Shown: in pieces, positions 1 to 5,225 of the stretch
How the letters are laid out: each line of letters starts with the position of its first letter
Position numbering within the stretch: position 1 is the first letter of the stretch
Notes under the pieces: model-generated
What the model was told of the DNA's origin: nothing
Databases searched by the model: none
Seen by the model: only the letters and a program-made list of their open reading frames with translations
Source: a bacterium
Lineage (GTDB): Bacteria > Bacteroidota > Bacteroidia > Cytophagales > Thermonemataceae
Direction of reading: 5' to 3'
Assembly: GCA_025362415.1 (NCBI GenBank)
Contig: JANYGM010000020.1
Coordinates: 1 to 5,225, forward strand
DNA: 5,225 nt
Translations under genes and position numbers: made by a program

Positions 1-78
1 GTATTCAGCCCCAGCGGGGCGGCACTAGCAAGGGCTAGTTTATTACTATAAATATCTCGCCCCGCTGGGGCTGAATAC
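1..78. repeat. G+C-rich paired palindrome, REP doublet (REPIN)-like
   Basis: Bases 1-21 are an exact reverse complement of 58-78, with a 36-base spacer. Each arm also folds on itself: GCCCC(8-12)-AGC-GGGGC(16-20) on the left and GCCCC(59-63)-GCT-GGGGC(67-71) on the right. Inside the spacer, ACTAGC (24-29) pairs with GCTAGT (34-39) around the loop AAGG. Two short hairpins in inverted orientation around a short spacer is the usual arrangement of REP doublets, which are moved in trans by RAYT/TnpA-REP (Y1 tyrosine) transposases. The strong G+C content contrasts with the A+T-rich flank. The left arm starts at the first base of the window, so the element may extend further left. A structured terminator is an alternative, but no T-tract follows. 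That copies occur elsewhere in the genome is inference. Confidence 0.7.
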
Positions 79-176
79 AAAATAATAATTTACAAAATAA
101 GGTTTCCGTATAAATGTTAGTAGAACCATAAATATTTATCAAAAATAAAAATACAATTTATACTCCTATTGTATTC

Positions 177-201
177 ATTCACAATTAAAAATTCACAATT
201 A
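177..201. repeat. Short direct repeat in A+T-rich intergenic DNA
   Basis: ATTCACAATTA occurs at 177-187 and again at 191-201, a period of 14 bases. It lies in the A+T-rich stretch 79-258 between the G+C-rich palindrome and the first gene. I see no gene or RNA structure in that stretch. The repeat may be a remnant of a short intergenic tandem repeat; in DNA this A+T-rich, chance is also possible. Confidence 0.4.
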
Positions 202-232
202 TTTAAAATCTTATTTTTATCATTTTTTTGCT

Positions 233-240
233 TATTTTTG
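233..240 (+). promoter_or_regulatory. Candidate Bacteroidota -7 element for the TonB-domain gene
   Basis: TATTTTTG matches the Bacteroidota housekeeping -7 consensus TAnnTTTG. It would start transcription near base 247, about 12 bases before the ATG at 259. No TTG (-33 element) lies at the usual 17-23 base spacing, and T-rich DNA produces such matches by chance, so this is a weak call. Confidence 0.3.
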
Positions 241-258
241 AGAAATTTAGGATAAAAT

Positions 259-675
259 ATGCGTCTAATTTTACTTATAATCATTTTATTGGGATTTTTT
301 ACTAATGCTTTTGCGCAAGACACACTCACGGGTGAACCGCAAACGGCTGATTTTGGGCGTGAACGCATACTTTTGGCAGCAGAACAAATGCCAGAACCCA
401 AAAAAGGTTATAAATTATTCTATAAATATGTGTCAGAACAGATAAAAACGCCACAAAAAGCCATAGATAAAAAAATAAATGGATATGTTTTTGTATCTTT
501 TGTAGTAAGTGAAACAGGCAAAATCTACAACGTAAAAATAATAAGAGGCATAGGAGAGGGCTGTGATGAAGAGGTTTTAAGAGTTTTTGAAACCCTCCCA
601 GAATGGAAACCAGGACGAAACAAAGGCAAAAGAGTAAAAGTAAGAATGACTTTTACGGTGATTTTCAGACAATAA
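259..675 (+). CDS. Exported stand-alone TonB C-terminal-domain protein
   Basis: The gene encodes 138 residues. Residues 1-19 form a hydrophobic signal peptide ending AFA before Q20, a good signal peptidase I site, so the protein should be exported to the periplasm. Residues about 42-138 match the Bacteroidota TonB C-terminal domain: an EQMPEPKKG entry segment, a first strand around GYVFVSFVVSETGKI (75-89), VKIIRGIG (92-99), a helix CDEEVLRVF (102-110), the hallmark LPEWKPGRNKGK (113-124) and a last strand VRMTFTVIF (128-136). In TonB this domain binds the TonB box of outer-membrane transporters and passes on energy from ExbB/ExbD. Classical TonB has an uncleaved membrane anchor and a proline-rich linker; both are missing here, so energy transduction is doubtful and a periplasmic binding role is possible. 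The start ATG is preceded by an A-rich leader without Shine-Dalgarno. It lies 62 bases upstream of the next gene on the same strand. Confidence 0.85.
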   Translation: MRLILLIIILLGFFTNAFAQDTLTGEPQTADFGRERILLAAEQMPEPKKGYKLFYKYVSEQIKTPQKAIDKKINGYVFVSFVVSETGKIYNVKIIRGIGEGCDEEVLRVFETLPEWKPGRNKGKRVKVRMTFTVIFRQ

Positions 676-698
676 ATGTTTTTTGTGTAATATTTTGT

Positions 699-706
699 TA
701 CATTTG
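699..706 (+). promoter_or_regulatory. Candidate -7 element for the DUF4919-type gene
   Basis: TACATTTG is an exact match to TAnnTTTG in the 62-base gap between the first two genes. It would start transcription near base 713, leaving a leader of about 25 bases before the ATG at 738. The -33 region is weak: the nearest TTG (683-685) is only 13 bases away. It suggests the second gene can be transcribed on its own, though read-through from the first gene is also likely because no terminator separates them. Confidence 0.4.
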
Positions 707-737
707 TAATAAATTCATTTAACCATAATTTTTCATA

Positions 738-1403
738 ATGAAAAAACTAATTTTACTTTTGTTTTTGGCTTGTTCTAGCCTTTTTGTATCAGCACAAAAA
801 TGCTCTCAAATTGATTTTGATGAAATTTATAAGAAAAATAACGACAAAAAAAGTCCTTTTTTCTTTTCAAAATTGCTCAAACGCTACCAAGCATTAGATA
901 CAACAATGACACCTGAAGAATACAAATATTTGTATTATGGTTACACACGTTCCACTTTTTACTCTCCAATAGACCCCGCAGCCACAATGCTTAGGAGACT
1001 TGTAGAAGATGGAAAGCTCAAAGAAGCAAAAGAAAGTATCAAATTATTAGATAAAACTAATCCTGTTAATCTAAATCTCGCTTATTCTAAAGCATTACTT
1101 GCTTTCAAAGAGAAAAACCAAAAAGATGAAAAAGTATTTTCATTACAATCACAAGGCTTAATGACAACTATTTTGACAAGTGGAGATGGACTATCAGCAG
1201 AAAAGGCTTTTGTTGTAACAGCTATTGAAGACGAGTATTTTATAATGAAGATGTTTAAATTGAAATTTGTAAAACAAGAAAATATAGGTACTTGTGATGT
1301 TATGACTATTGAATTACCGAATATGTTCAATATTGAAAAAATCTATTTCAACAAAGAAAAATCTAGTGAATATATGAAAAAAATGTTTGAAGATAAAAAA
1401 TAA
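738..1403 (+). CDS. Secreted DUF4919-family protein, function unknown
   Basis: The gene encodes 221 residues. Residues 1-19 are a signal peptide (MKK, a leucine-rich core, cleavage after VSA before Q20). C12 follows LA, so a lipoprotein reading is conceivable, but the hydrophobic core before it would be very short and signal peptidase I cleavage looks more likely. The mature protein follows the pattern I recall for DUF4919 proteins of Bacteroidota: an IDFDEIYKKNNDKKSPFFF-type opening (25-43), LLKRYQALDTTMTPEEYKYLYYGY (46-69), a helical middle resembling one or two TPR-like hairpins (about 80-130), SGDGLSAEKAFVVTAIEDEY (148-167), and a C-terminal part with a CDV segment and IYFN near 202-205. 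The family has no assigned reaction; I see no catalytic motif and infer none. Length agrees with a full-length member. The stop is followed within ten bases by a strong hairpin terminator. Confidence 0.8.
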   Translation: MKKLILLLFLACSSLFVSAQKCSQIDFDEIYKKNNDKKSPFFFSKLLKRYQALDTTMTPEEYKYLYYGYTRSTFYSPIDPAATMLRRLVEDGKLKEAKESIKLLDKTNPVNLNLAYSKALLAFKEKNQKDEKVFSLQSQGLMTTILTSGDGLSAEKAFVVTAIEDEYFIMKMFKLKFVKQENIGTCDVMTIELPNMFNIEKIYFNKEKSSEYMKKMFEDKK

Positions 1404-1412
1404 AGAAAATGT

Positions 1413-1452
1413 CAAAAAGTGTGTTAGAAAACTGTTTATAACACACTTTTTG
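1413..1452. terminator. Bidirectional intrinsic terminator between convergent genes
   Basis: CAAAAAGTGTGTTA (1413-1426) pairs perfectly with TAACACACTTTTTG (1439-1452), a 14-bp stem around a 12-base loop. The five T residues at 1447-1451 give a U-run for plus-strand transcripts, and the five A residues at 1414-1418 give one for minus-strand transcripts. It can therefore end both the DUF4919-type gene, whose stop is at 1401-1403, and mutS2 arriving from the other side. Confidence 0.8.
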
Positions 1453-1458
1453 TATTAA

Positions 1459-1490
1459 AGCCCCCTTTGGGGGTTTGGGGGCTGTTTTTT
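1459..1490 (+). terminator. Second G+C-rich terminator hairpin, plus strand
   Basis: AGCCCCC (1459-1465) pairs with GGGGGCT (1477-1483). An alternative fold pairs CCCCC (1461-1465) with GGGGG (1469-1473). A run of six T residues (1485-1490) follows, making a standard terminator in the plus direction. The T-run reaches into the mutS2 stop codon (1489-1491, minus strand). On the minus strand no clear U-run follows, so it should act mainly on the plus strand, as a backup to the hairpin at 1413-1452. Alternating CCCCC/GGGGG blocks of this kind also occur as dispersed intergenic elements in Bacteroidota (from memory). Confidence 0.65.
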
Positions 1491-3906
1491 ACTTCATTTG
1501 CACAATGGTACTTCCTGCGCCGCCTCTATCTGCGTGTTCGTCTGCCATAGATGCCACTTGCTTGTATTCTTTCAATTTTTCTCTAATAAGTTTGCGCAAA
1601 ATCCCATCTCCTTTGCCGTGAATGATACGAAGTTCTGAATAACCAACCAAAATGGCATTATCTACAAAACTCTCTACTTTTGCGACTGCATCATCTCCAC
1701 GCATACCACGCAAATCTAGGCTAAAACTACCGTAAGCGGCTTTTTCATTGATATCAACACCTGTTTTTTTGCTCACTTCTTTTGCAAAAGGTTTTTTAAT
1801 CTTTTTTGCATTCTTACGACTAATTTTCTCTAATCTATTAAGTTTTATGTTAGATTTAAGCTCTCCAATACTAATTTCTGCATCTTTTCCACGCATAGAA
1901 AGCACTTGCCCAATGGTCGTTTGCCCAATAAGGCGCACAAAATCACCTACCAAAATCTCGCCACCCACAACTTCCAAAACGTCATCATCTTCTTCCTTAT
2001 TTTCTTCATTTGGGAGTATTTCTGGTGCGTTTTCTTCTGTGAATTTCTCTAATTTTTGCCTAATAACCTTTGTTTTTTCCTTATCTGCTTGGTTCTCACG
2101 AATGTCCCTAATAGTTTGTTCTATTTGTTTGTTGGTATTTTGGAGAAGGATTTTAGCTTCTAATTTGGCAGCATTGATGATTTTTTTCTTATCAGTTTCT
2201 AAAATTGTGTTGAGTTTTGTGTATTTTTCCAACTGAATTTTCATTTGGTTTTCTCTCACAAAAAGTGCCTGATTTTGGTCTGAAAGTGCTTTTTTCTCAT
2301 TTTCTAGTTCTTTGAGAAGTTTATCATAATTGATTTCTTTTGTGCCTAATTTCTCTTTTGCTTTTGCTAAAACTTTCTTAGGAAGTCCTATTTTTTGCGC
2401 AATTTCAAAGGCAAAAGAACTACCTGCTTGCCCAATTTCTAGCATATAAAGTGGCTCTAATTTGTCGGTATCAAAGCGCATAGCACCATTTGCAATATTG
2501 GGCTTGCTTTGTGCAAAAATTTTCAAATTTCCATAATGGGTATTCACCATTCCGTAGGCATTTGTTTCATAAAGCGTTTCCAAAATAGCCTCTGCAATAG
2601 CTCCACCCAGTTTTGGCTCTGTACCTGTTCCAAATTCATCTATTAAAAAAAGCGTATCTTTGTCTGCAAAATTAGCAAATTGGCGCATATTCGTAAGGTG
2701 CGAACTATACGTACTCAAATCATTTTCAAGGCTTTGCTCATCTCCAATATCAATAAAAATACTCTTAAAAATACCCATTTCTGACCCTTCCTGCATAGGC
2801 ACGAGCAAGCCACATTGGTACATAAACTGCAAAAGACCCTCCGTTTTGAGCGAGATAGACTTTCCACCAGCGTTTGGTCCAGAAATAACTAAAATACGTT
2901 TATCTTCATTTAGAGTAATATTTAGAGGTACAATAGGCTTTTTTTGTTCTTTGTGCGAAAGGTACAAAAGTGGGTGTTTGGCGTTGCGCCATTGTACCAG
3001 CGTATTTTTTCTAAAATAAGGGTTAATGGCATCAATATCTAGCGCAAATTGTGCCTTTGCACGTATAAAATCAACCATTCCGAGAAAAATATATCCTTTC
3101 TGCAAAATACTTACGTGAGGGCGCAAAGTGGTCGTGAGGTTTGTCAAAATACGTATAATTTCACGTTTTTCTTTATTTTCAAGCTCTCTGATGCCATTAT
3201 TGAGGTCTAAAACCTCCGCAGGTTCTAAATAAACGGTTTGCCCTGTGGCAGACTCGTCGTGTACAAAACCTTTAATTTTGCGCTTGTGTTCCGCTTTTAT
3301 TGGAATAACCATACGCCCACTACTCACCGTAAAATTAGCATCTTCTGCCACAAAACCGCTTGCTCGTGCAGATTTCATAATACTTTCTAAGGTTTTGCGC
3401 AAAGAACCCATTTGTGAAAGTATCTCACGCCTGATGCTTTGGAGTTCTGGAGAGGCATTATCACGGAGTTTGCCACGGTCGTCTATGATTTGGTTGATAC
3501 TTTTTAGTAAATCTTTGTCTATGCTTACGTATTGCGTGATTTCTTGTAGGTACGGATATTCTTCTGCGGGTTTATTTTTTAAAAATAACATACATTCTTG
3601 TATGGTATTTAGGGAAAGTTTTACCTCAAAAAACTCTTCTTCTGTCAAAAATGAGCCTTCAATGGCAGCTTTTTTGAGAGATTGTTTGGCATCTATAAAA
3701 TTTTGAGAAGGAAAACCACTTTCAATAGTGAGAATCTTCTGAAATTCTGCGGTTTGTGAGGTAAGTTTTTTGACAATCTCATAATCATCAGAAAAGCGGA
3801 TTTTGTCCACGTATTCTTGCCCTAGCGTACTCACGCAACGCAAGCGCAAAAGTTCTCTGATTTTGTCAAAACCTATTTTTTGTTCTATATTTTTTGGATA
3901 AAGCAT
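1489..3906 (-). CDS. mutS2: MutS2 ATPase with C-terminal Smr domain (endonuclease / ribosome-collision factor)
   Basis: The gene encodes 805 residues counted from ATG 3906. Residues 1-330 are the MutS-like core and lever region without the mismatch-reading domain. The ATPase follows: Walker A GPNAGGKS (343-350), signature region DIGDEQSLENDLSTYSSHL (386-404), Walker B TLFLIDEF with the acidic pair D422/E423, and H-loop THYGNL (456-461). Residues about 522-626 are a charged coiled coil, about 647-696 a KOW-like beta domain, and 727-805 the Smr domain with LDLRG (730-734) and HGKGDG (763-768). All key residues are present and the length is normal. MutS2 is known as a suppressor of homologous recombination in Helicobacter and Thermus, and in Bacillus as a factor that splits collided ribosomes; which applies here cannot be told. 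An upstream in-frame TTG at 3933 would add nine residues, but that TTG is part of the likely -7 element, and MLYPKN is the usual family start. It is single in its transcription unit. Confidence 0.96.
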   Translation of the reverse strand: MLYPKNIEQKIGFDKIRELLRLRCVSTLGQEYVDKIRFSDDYEIVKKLTSQTAEFQKILTIESGFPSQNFIDAKQSLKKAAIEGSFLTEEEFFEVKLSLNTIQECMLFLKNKPAEEYPYLQEITQYVSIDKDLLKSINQIIDDRGKLRDNASPELQSIRREILSQMGSLRKTLESIMKSARASGFVAEDANFTVSSGRMVIPIKAEHKRKIKGFVHDESATGQTVYLEPAEVLDLNNGIRELENKEKREIIRILTNLTTTLRPHVSILQKGYIFLGMVDFIRAKAQFALDIDAINPYFRKNTLVQWRNAKHPLLYLSHKEQKKPIVPLNITLNEDKRILVISGPNAGGKSISLKTEGLLQFMYQCGLLVPMQEGSEMGIFKSIFIDIGDEQSLENDLSTYSSHLTNMRQFANFADKDTLFLIDEFGTGTEPKLGGAIAEAILETLYETNAYGMVNTHYGNLKIFAQSKPNIANGAMRFDTDKLEPLYMLEIGQAGSSFAFEIAQKIGLPKKVLAKAKEKLGTKEINYDKLLKELENEKKALSDQNQALFVRENQMKIQLEKYTKLNTILETDKKKIINAAKLEAKILLQNTNKQIEQTIRDIRENQADKEKTKVIRQKLEKFTEENAPEILPNEENKEEDDDVLEVVGGEILVGDFVRLIGQTTIGQVLSMRGKDAEISIGELKSNIKLNRLEKISRKNAKKIKKPFAKEVSKKTGVDINEKAAYGSFSLDLRGMRGDDAVAKVESFVDNAILVGYSELRIIHGKGDGILRKLIREKLKEYKQVASMADEHADRGGAGSTIVQMK

Positions 3907-3930
3907 TTTTGTTGGTCTAATTTTATGGTG

Positions 3931-3938
3931 CAAATTTA
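3931..3938 (-). promoter_or_regulatory. Candidate -7 element for mutS2
   Basis: On the minus strand this reads TAAATTTG, an exact match to TAnnTTTG. Transcription would start near base 3924, giving a leader of about 18 bases before the ATG at 3906. The -33 region shows only TTTTCG (3959-3964 on the minus strand). The element overlaps the in-frame TTG (3931-3933), which argues against that TTG being used as a start codon. Confidence 0.45.
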
Positions 3939-3970
3939 CATAAAAAAATGCGTTTTTACGAAAATAAATG

Positions 3971-3978
3971 TAATTTTG
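3971..3978 (+). promoter_or_regulatory. Candidate -7 element for the nuclease-like gene
   Basis: TAATTTTG matches TAnnTTTG exactly and would give a start near base 3985 and a leader of about 49 bases. A near match, TAATTTG (3987-3993), lies just downstream and is one T short. The -33 position has ATG (3948-3950) with a 20-base gap where TTG is expected. Together with the minus-strand element at 3931-3938 it makes the 127-base intergenic region a divergent promoter region. I saw no operator-like palindrome there. Confidence 0.4.
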
Positions 3979-4033
3979 CTAGTGGATAATTTGAAACATT
4001 ATTTAACATTAAGCTACGCAAAAAAACGAAAAA

Positions 4034-5131
4034 ATGCAAATCAATGCTACAATTACAGGTATAAAATACCAGATATTTCTCACAAGTGATTTAGAAAGAA
4101 TTTCTTTAGAAAAATTTGATATAAATACTTGTCCAACTTCTTGTATTATTGAGGATAAAAAAGGAAGTTTTGCCATTTCAAAATGGGTTTCTCCTAAGCG
4201 TACACGCTCATATCCATACGAGAGGGTTTATAATACGTTGTCAAATGGTAAAAAAATAACTGTAATTCCTGTGGTAAAAGATGAAGGATTTGATGGTGAT
4301 AGGGATTTTATTCAATGGGATACAATTTCTCTGATGTCTTTACTTGATGTTTATGTAATTTTGGCGTATTATAGTGTCGCAGAAAAAAGCAAAAAATATA
4401 AAAATAAAATCACTAATCAAAAATTTGATAATCAATATATTATCAACAAAATAAATGAAATTTCTGCTTATCATAGCTCTGCTTTGCATTGGAATTTGAA
4501 AGAATTAAAGGACAATTTTAGTGATATTATTGATAACGTGAAAAGTAGCTACTTGGAAATAAGTAGCAAATCTGGTGTAAAAATGCACAATGAGCAAGGT
4601 TTGGATAATTTTCAAGAAGTGATTAAAAGTAGTTTAGAAGAATTTATGATATTTTCTCGTAAGAAAGCAAAAGATGCCCAGAGCAGAGAATTTGTAACTT
4701 TTCAACCAAAAGAAAGTCTACAAACTTTAACAAAATCTAAAATAACCATAACCAATTACTTAGGAGGGCAATATTTTTTGACAGTTGATGAGATTTTAAT
4801 TGAAAAAGATAATATTAAACTTATAGAAGCAAAGCACTCAAAATCAAGCATTTTACCAAGCAAAAGTGATATAAAAGATGGACTTTTGAAAATGATTTTA
4901 TACAGCAATTTTCAAAATATTGAAATAGAAGAAAAATCTTATAATGCAATTCCTATTTTACTTTTGACTTCTACAAAAATCAATGCTGAAATTAGTTCTA
5001 AGAGTAAAAAAAGTAAAATAGAAGAGTTTTATAAGCAAAATAATATTAAAATAGTACAACAAAATTTTATAGAAATGCTTTTTGAAGAAGCAAATACTAA
5101 TCATTTTTTAGTTATTTTAAACAAAGGTTAA
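4034..5131 (+). CDS. Unknown protein with possible PD-(D/E)XK nuclease core
   Basis: The gene encodes 365 residues without a signal peptide or clear membrane segment, so it is probably cytoplasmic. I do not recognise a named family. Three blocks look like conserved core: SPKRTRSYPYERVYNTL (53-69), KKITVIPVVKDEGFDGDRDF (73-92) leading into QWDTISLMSLLDVYVILAYY (94-113), and FVTFQPKE (220-227) leading into ITNYLGGQYFLTVDEILIEK (239-258). After VDE comes IKLIEAKHSKSS (261-272). D252 (or E253) followed by E265-x-K267 on adjacent predicted strands is the pattern of a PD-(D/E)XK metal-dependent nuclease, as in many type II restriction enzymes and defence nucleases; this is inference from motif spacing alone. 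The start ATG follows an A-rich leader without Shine-Dalgarno. Base use is far more A+T-rich than in mutS2. Codons 323-350 lie in the left arm of the terminal inverted repeat, so the last 15 codons and the true 3' end deserve caution. Confidence 0.75.
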   Translation: MQINATITGIKYQIFLTSDLERISLEKFDINTCPTSCIIEDKKGSFAISKWVSPKRTRSYPYERVYNTLSNGKKITVIPVVKDEGFDGDRDFIQWDTISLMSLLDVYVILAYYSVAEKSKKYKNKITNQKFDNQYIINKINEISAYHSSALHWNLKELKDNFSDIIDNVKSSYLEISSKSGVKMHNEQGLDNFQEVIKSSLEEFMIFSRKKAKDAQSREFVTFQPKESLQTLTKSKITITNYLGGQYFLTVDEILIEKDNIKLIEAKHSKSSILPSKSDIKDGLLKMILYSNFQNIEIEEKSYNAIPILLLTSTKINAEISSKSKKSKIEEFYKQNNIKIVQQNFIEMLFEEANTNHFLVILNKG

Positions 5132-5225
5132 ACAATGATAAAAAGCATTTCTATAAAATTTTGTTGTACTATTTTAATATTATTTTGCTTATAAAACTCT
5201 TCTATTTTACTTTTTTTACTCTTAG
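4998..5225. repeat. Perfect 86-bp inverted repeat running off the window edge
   Basis: Bases 5140-5225 are the exact reverse complement of 4998-5083; I compared all 86 positions and found no mismatch. The spacer is 56 bases (5084-5139) and contains the last 15 codons and the stop of the nuclease-like gene. At the inner edge the match ends abruptly (G5084 against T5139 fails to pair). At the outer edge it is cut by the end of the window, so its full length is unknown. It is either a recent inverted duplication or a fold-back chimera or assembly artefact at a contig end. It is far too long and too coding-derived to be a terminator. Confidence 0.97.
5128..5225 (-). pseudogene. Partial inverted copy of the nuclease-like gene's 3' part (real or artefact)
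   Basis: Reading the minus strand from the window edge, the inverted arm keeps the frame of the upstream gene. It encodes the same residues 323-350, from KSKKSKIEEF to FIEMLF, then IIV and a TAA stop at 5128-5130. That gives 31 visible residues with the 5' part outside the window. The neighbouring gene instead ends in 15 different residues (EEANTNHFLVILNKG). The two stops overlap in the palindrome TTAA at 5128-5131. If the inverted repeat is real, this is the end of a convergent duplicate. If it is a fold-back artefact, this frame does not exist in the organism. I cannot decide between them. Confidence 0.3.

Noticed and set aside
117..401. A 94-residue minus-strand reading frame overlapping the start of the TonB-domain gene
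   Set aside because: It is low-complexity, lacks family features, and its N-terminal part is antisense to a convincing signal peptide and domain on the plus strand.
738..776. Lipoprotein signal for the DUF4919-type protein (cysteine at residue 12)
   Set aside because: The preceding hydrophobic stretch would be very short and the -3 position is phenylalanine; the VSA-Q signal peptidase I site at residues 17-20 fits better.
1082..1330. An 82-residue minus-strand reading frame inside the DUF4919-type gene
   Set aside because: It is antisense to conserved family motifs, including SGDGLSAEKAF, and has no promoter or start context of its own.
1748..3706. Three plus-strand reading frames (1748-2236, 2660-3019, 3245-3706) inside mutS2
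   Set aside because: All lie antisense to an intact mutS2 with complete motifs. Their serine/leucine/phenylalanine-rich composition is typical of antisense translation.
3880..4089. A 69-residue plus-strand frame across the mutS2 to nuclease-like gene promoter region
   Set aside because: It overlaps both neighbouring genes in other frames and spans the likely divergent promoters. Composition is lysine-, asparagine- and tyrosine-rich without a motif.
4543..4554. A perfect 12-bp palindrome AAGTAGCTACTT within the nuclease-like gene
   Set aside because: It is inside the coding region, stands alone, and is expected now and then in a sequence of this size; no functional context supports it as an operator or recognition site.
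5084..5139. Reading the terminal inverted repeat as a transcription terminator or as the terminal inverted repeat of a transposon
   Set aside because: An 86-bp arm made of coding sequence is much too long for a terminator. The 56-base interior holds only the end of the same gene, with no target duplication or transposase.

Overview
The window comes from an A+T-rich member of the Bacteroidota, most likely of the Cytophagales type; I cannot name a genus. The evidence is a MutS2 that begins MLYPKNIEQKIGFDKIRELL, a DUF4919-type secreted protein and a stand-alone TonB C-terminal domain. Translation starts lack Shine-Dalgarno sequences and lie in A-rich leaders, and several upstream regions carry the Bacteroidota -7 element TAnnTTTG.

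Layout: bases 1-78 are a G+C-rich paired palindrome resembling a REP doublet (REPIN), followed by about 180 bases of A+T-rich non-coding DNA. Two plus-strand genes for small exported proteins follow: a TonB C-terminal-domain protein (259-675) and a DUF4919-family protein (738-1403). Two hairpin terminators (1413-1490) separate them from the convergent mutS2 (1489-3906, minus strand). A 127-base divergent promoter region (3907-4033) separates mutS2 from a plus-strand gene of unknown function (4034-5131). That protein has a possible PD-(D/E)XK nuclease core (D252...E265-x-K267) and is visibly more A+T-rich than mutS2. The last 86 bases (5140-5225) are an exact reverse complement of 4998-5083 inside the same gene, and this match is cut by the window edge.

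Functionally the window is a patchwork, not one pathway. It holds two envelope or periplasm proteins, one housekeeping ATPase acting on nucleic acids or ribosomes, and one possible restriction-type or defence nuclease. No methyltransferase or other partner of the nuclease candidate is visible, but the window ends 94 bases after its stop codon.

The most important point for a reader is the right end. The perfect 86-bp inverted repeat is either a very recent inverted duplication of the nuclease-like gene or a fold-back or assembly artefact at a contig end. The left end also begins exactly on a repeat arm, which fits a short draft contig bounded by repeats. I found no tRNA, rRNA, CRISPR array, transposase gene or riboswitch.
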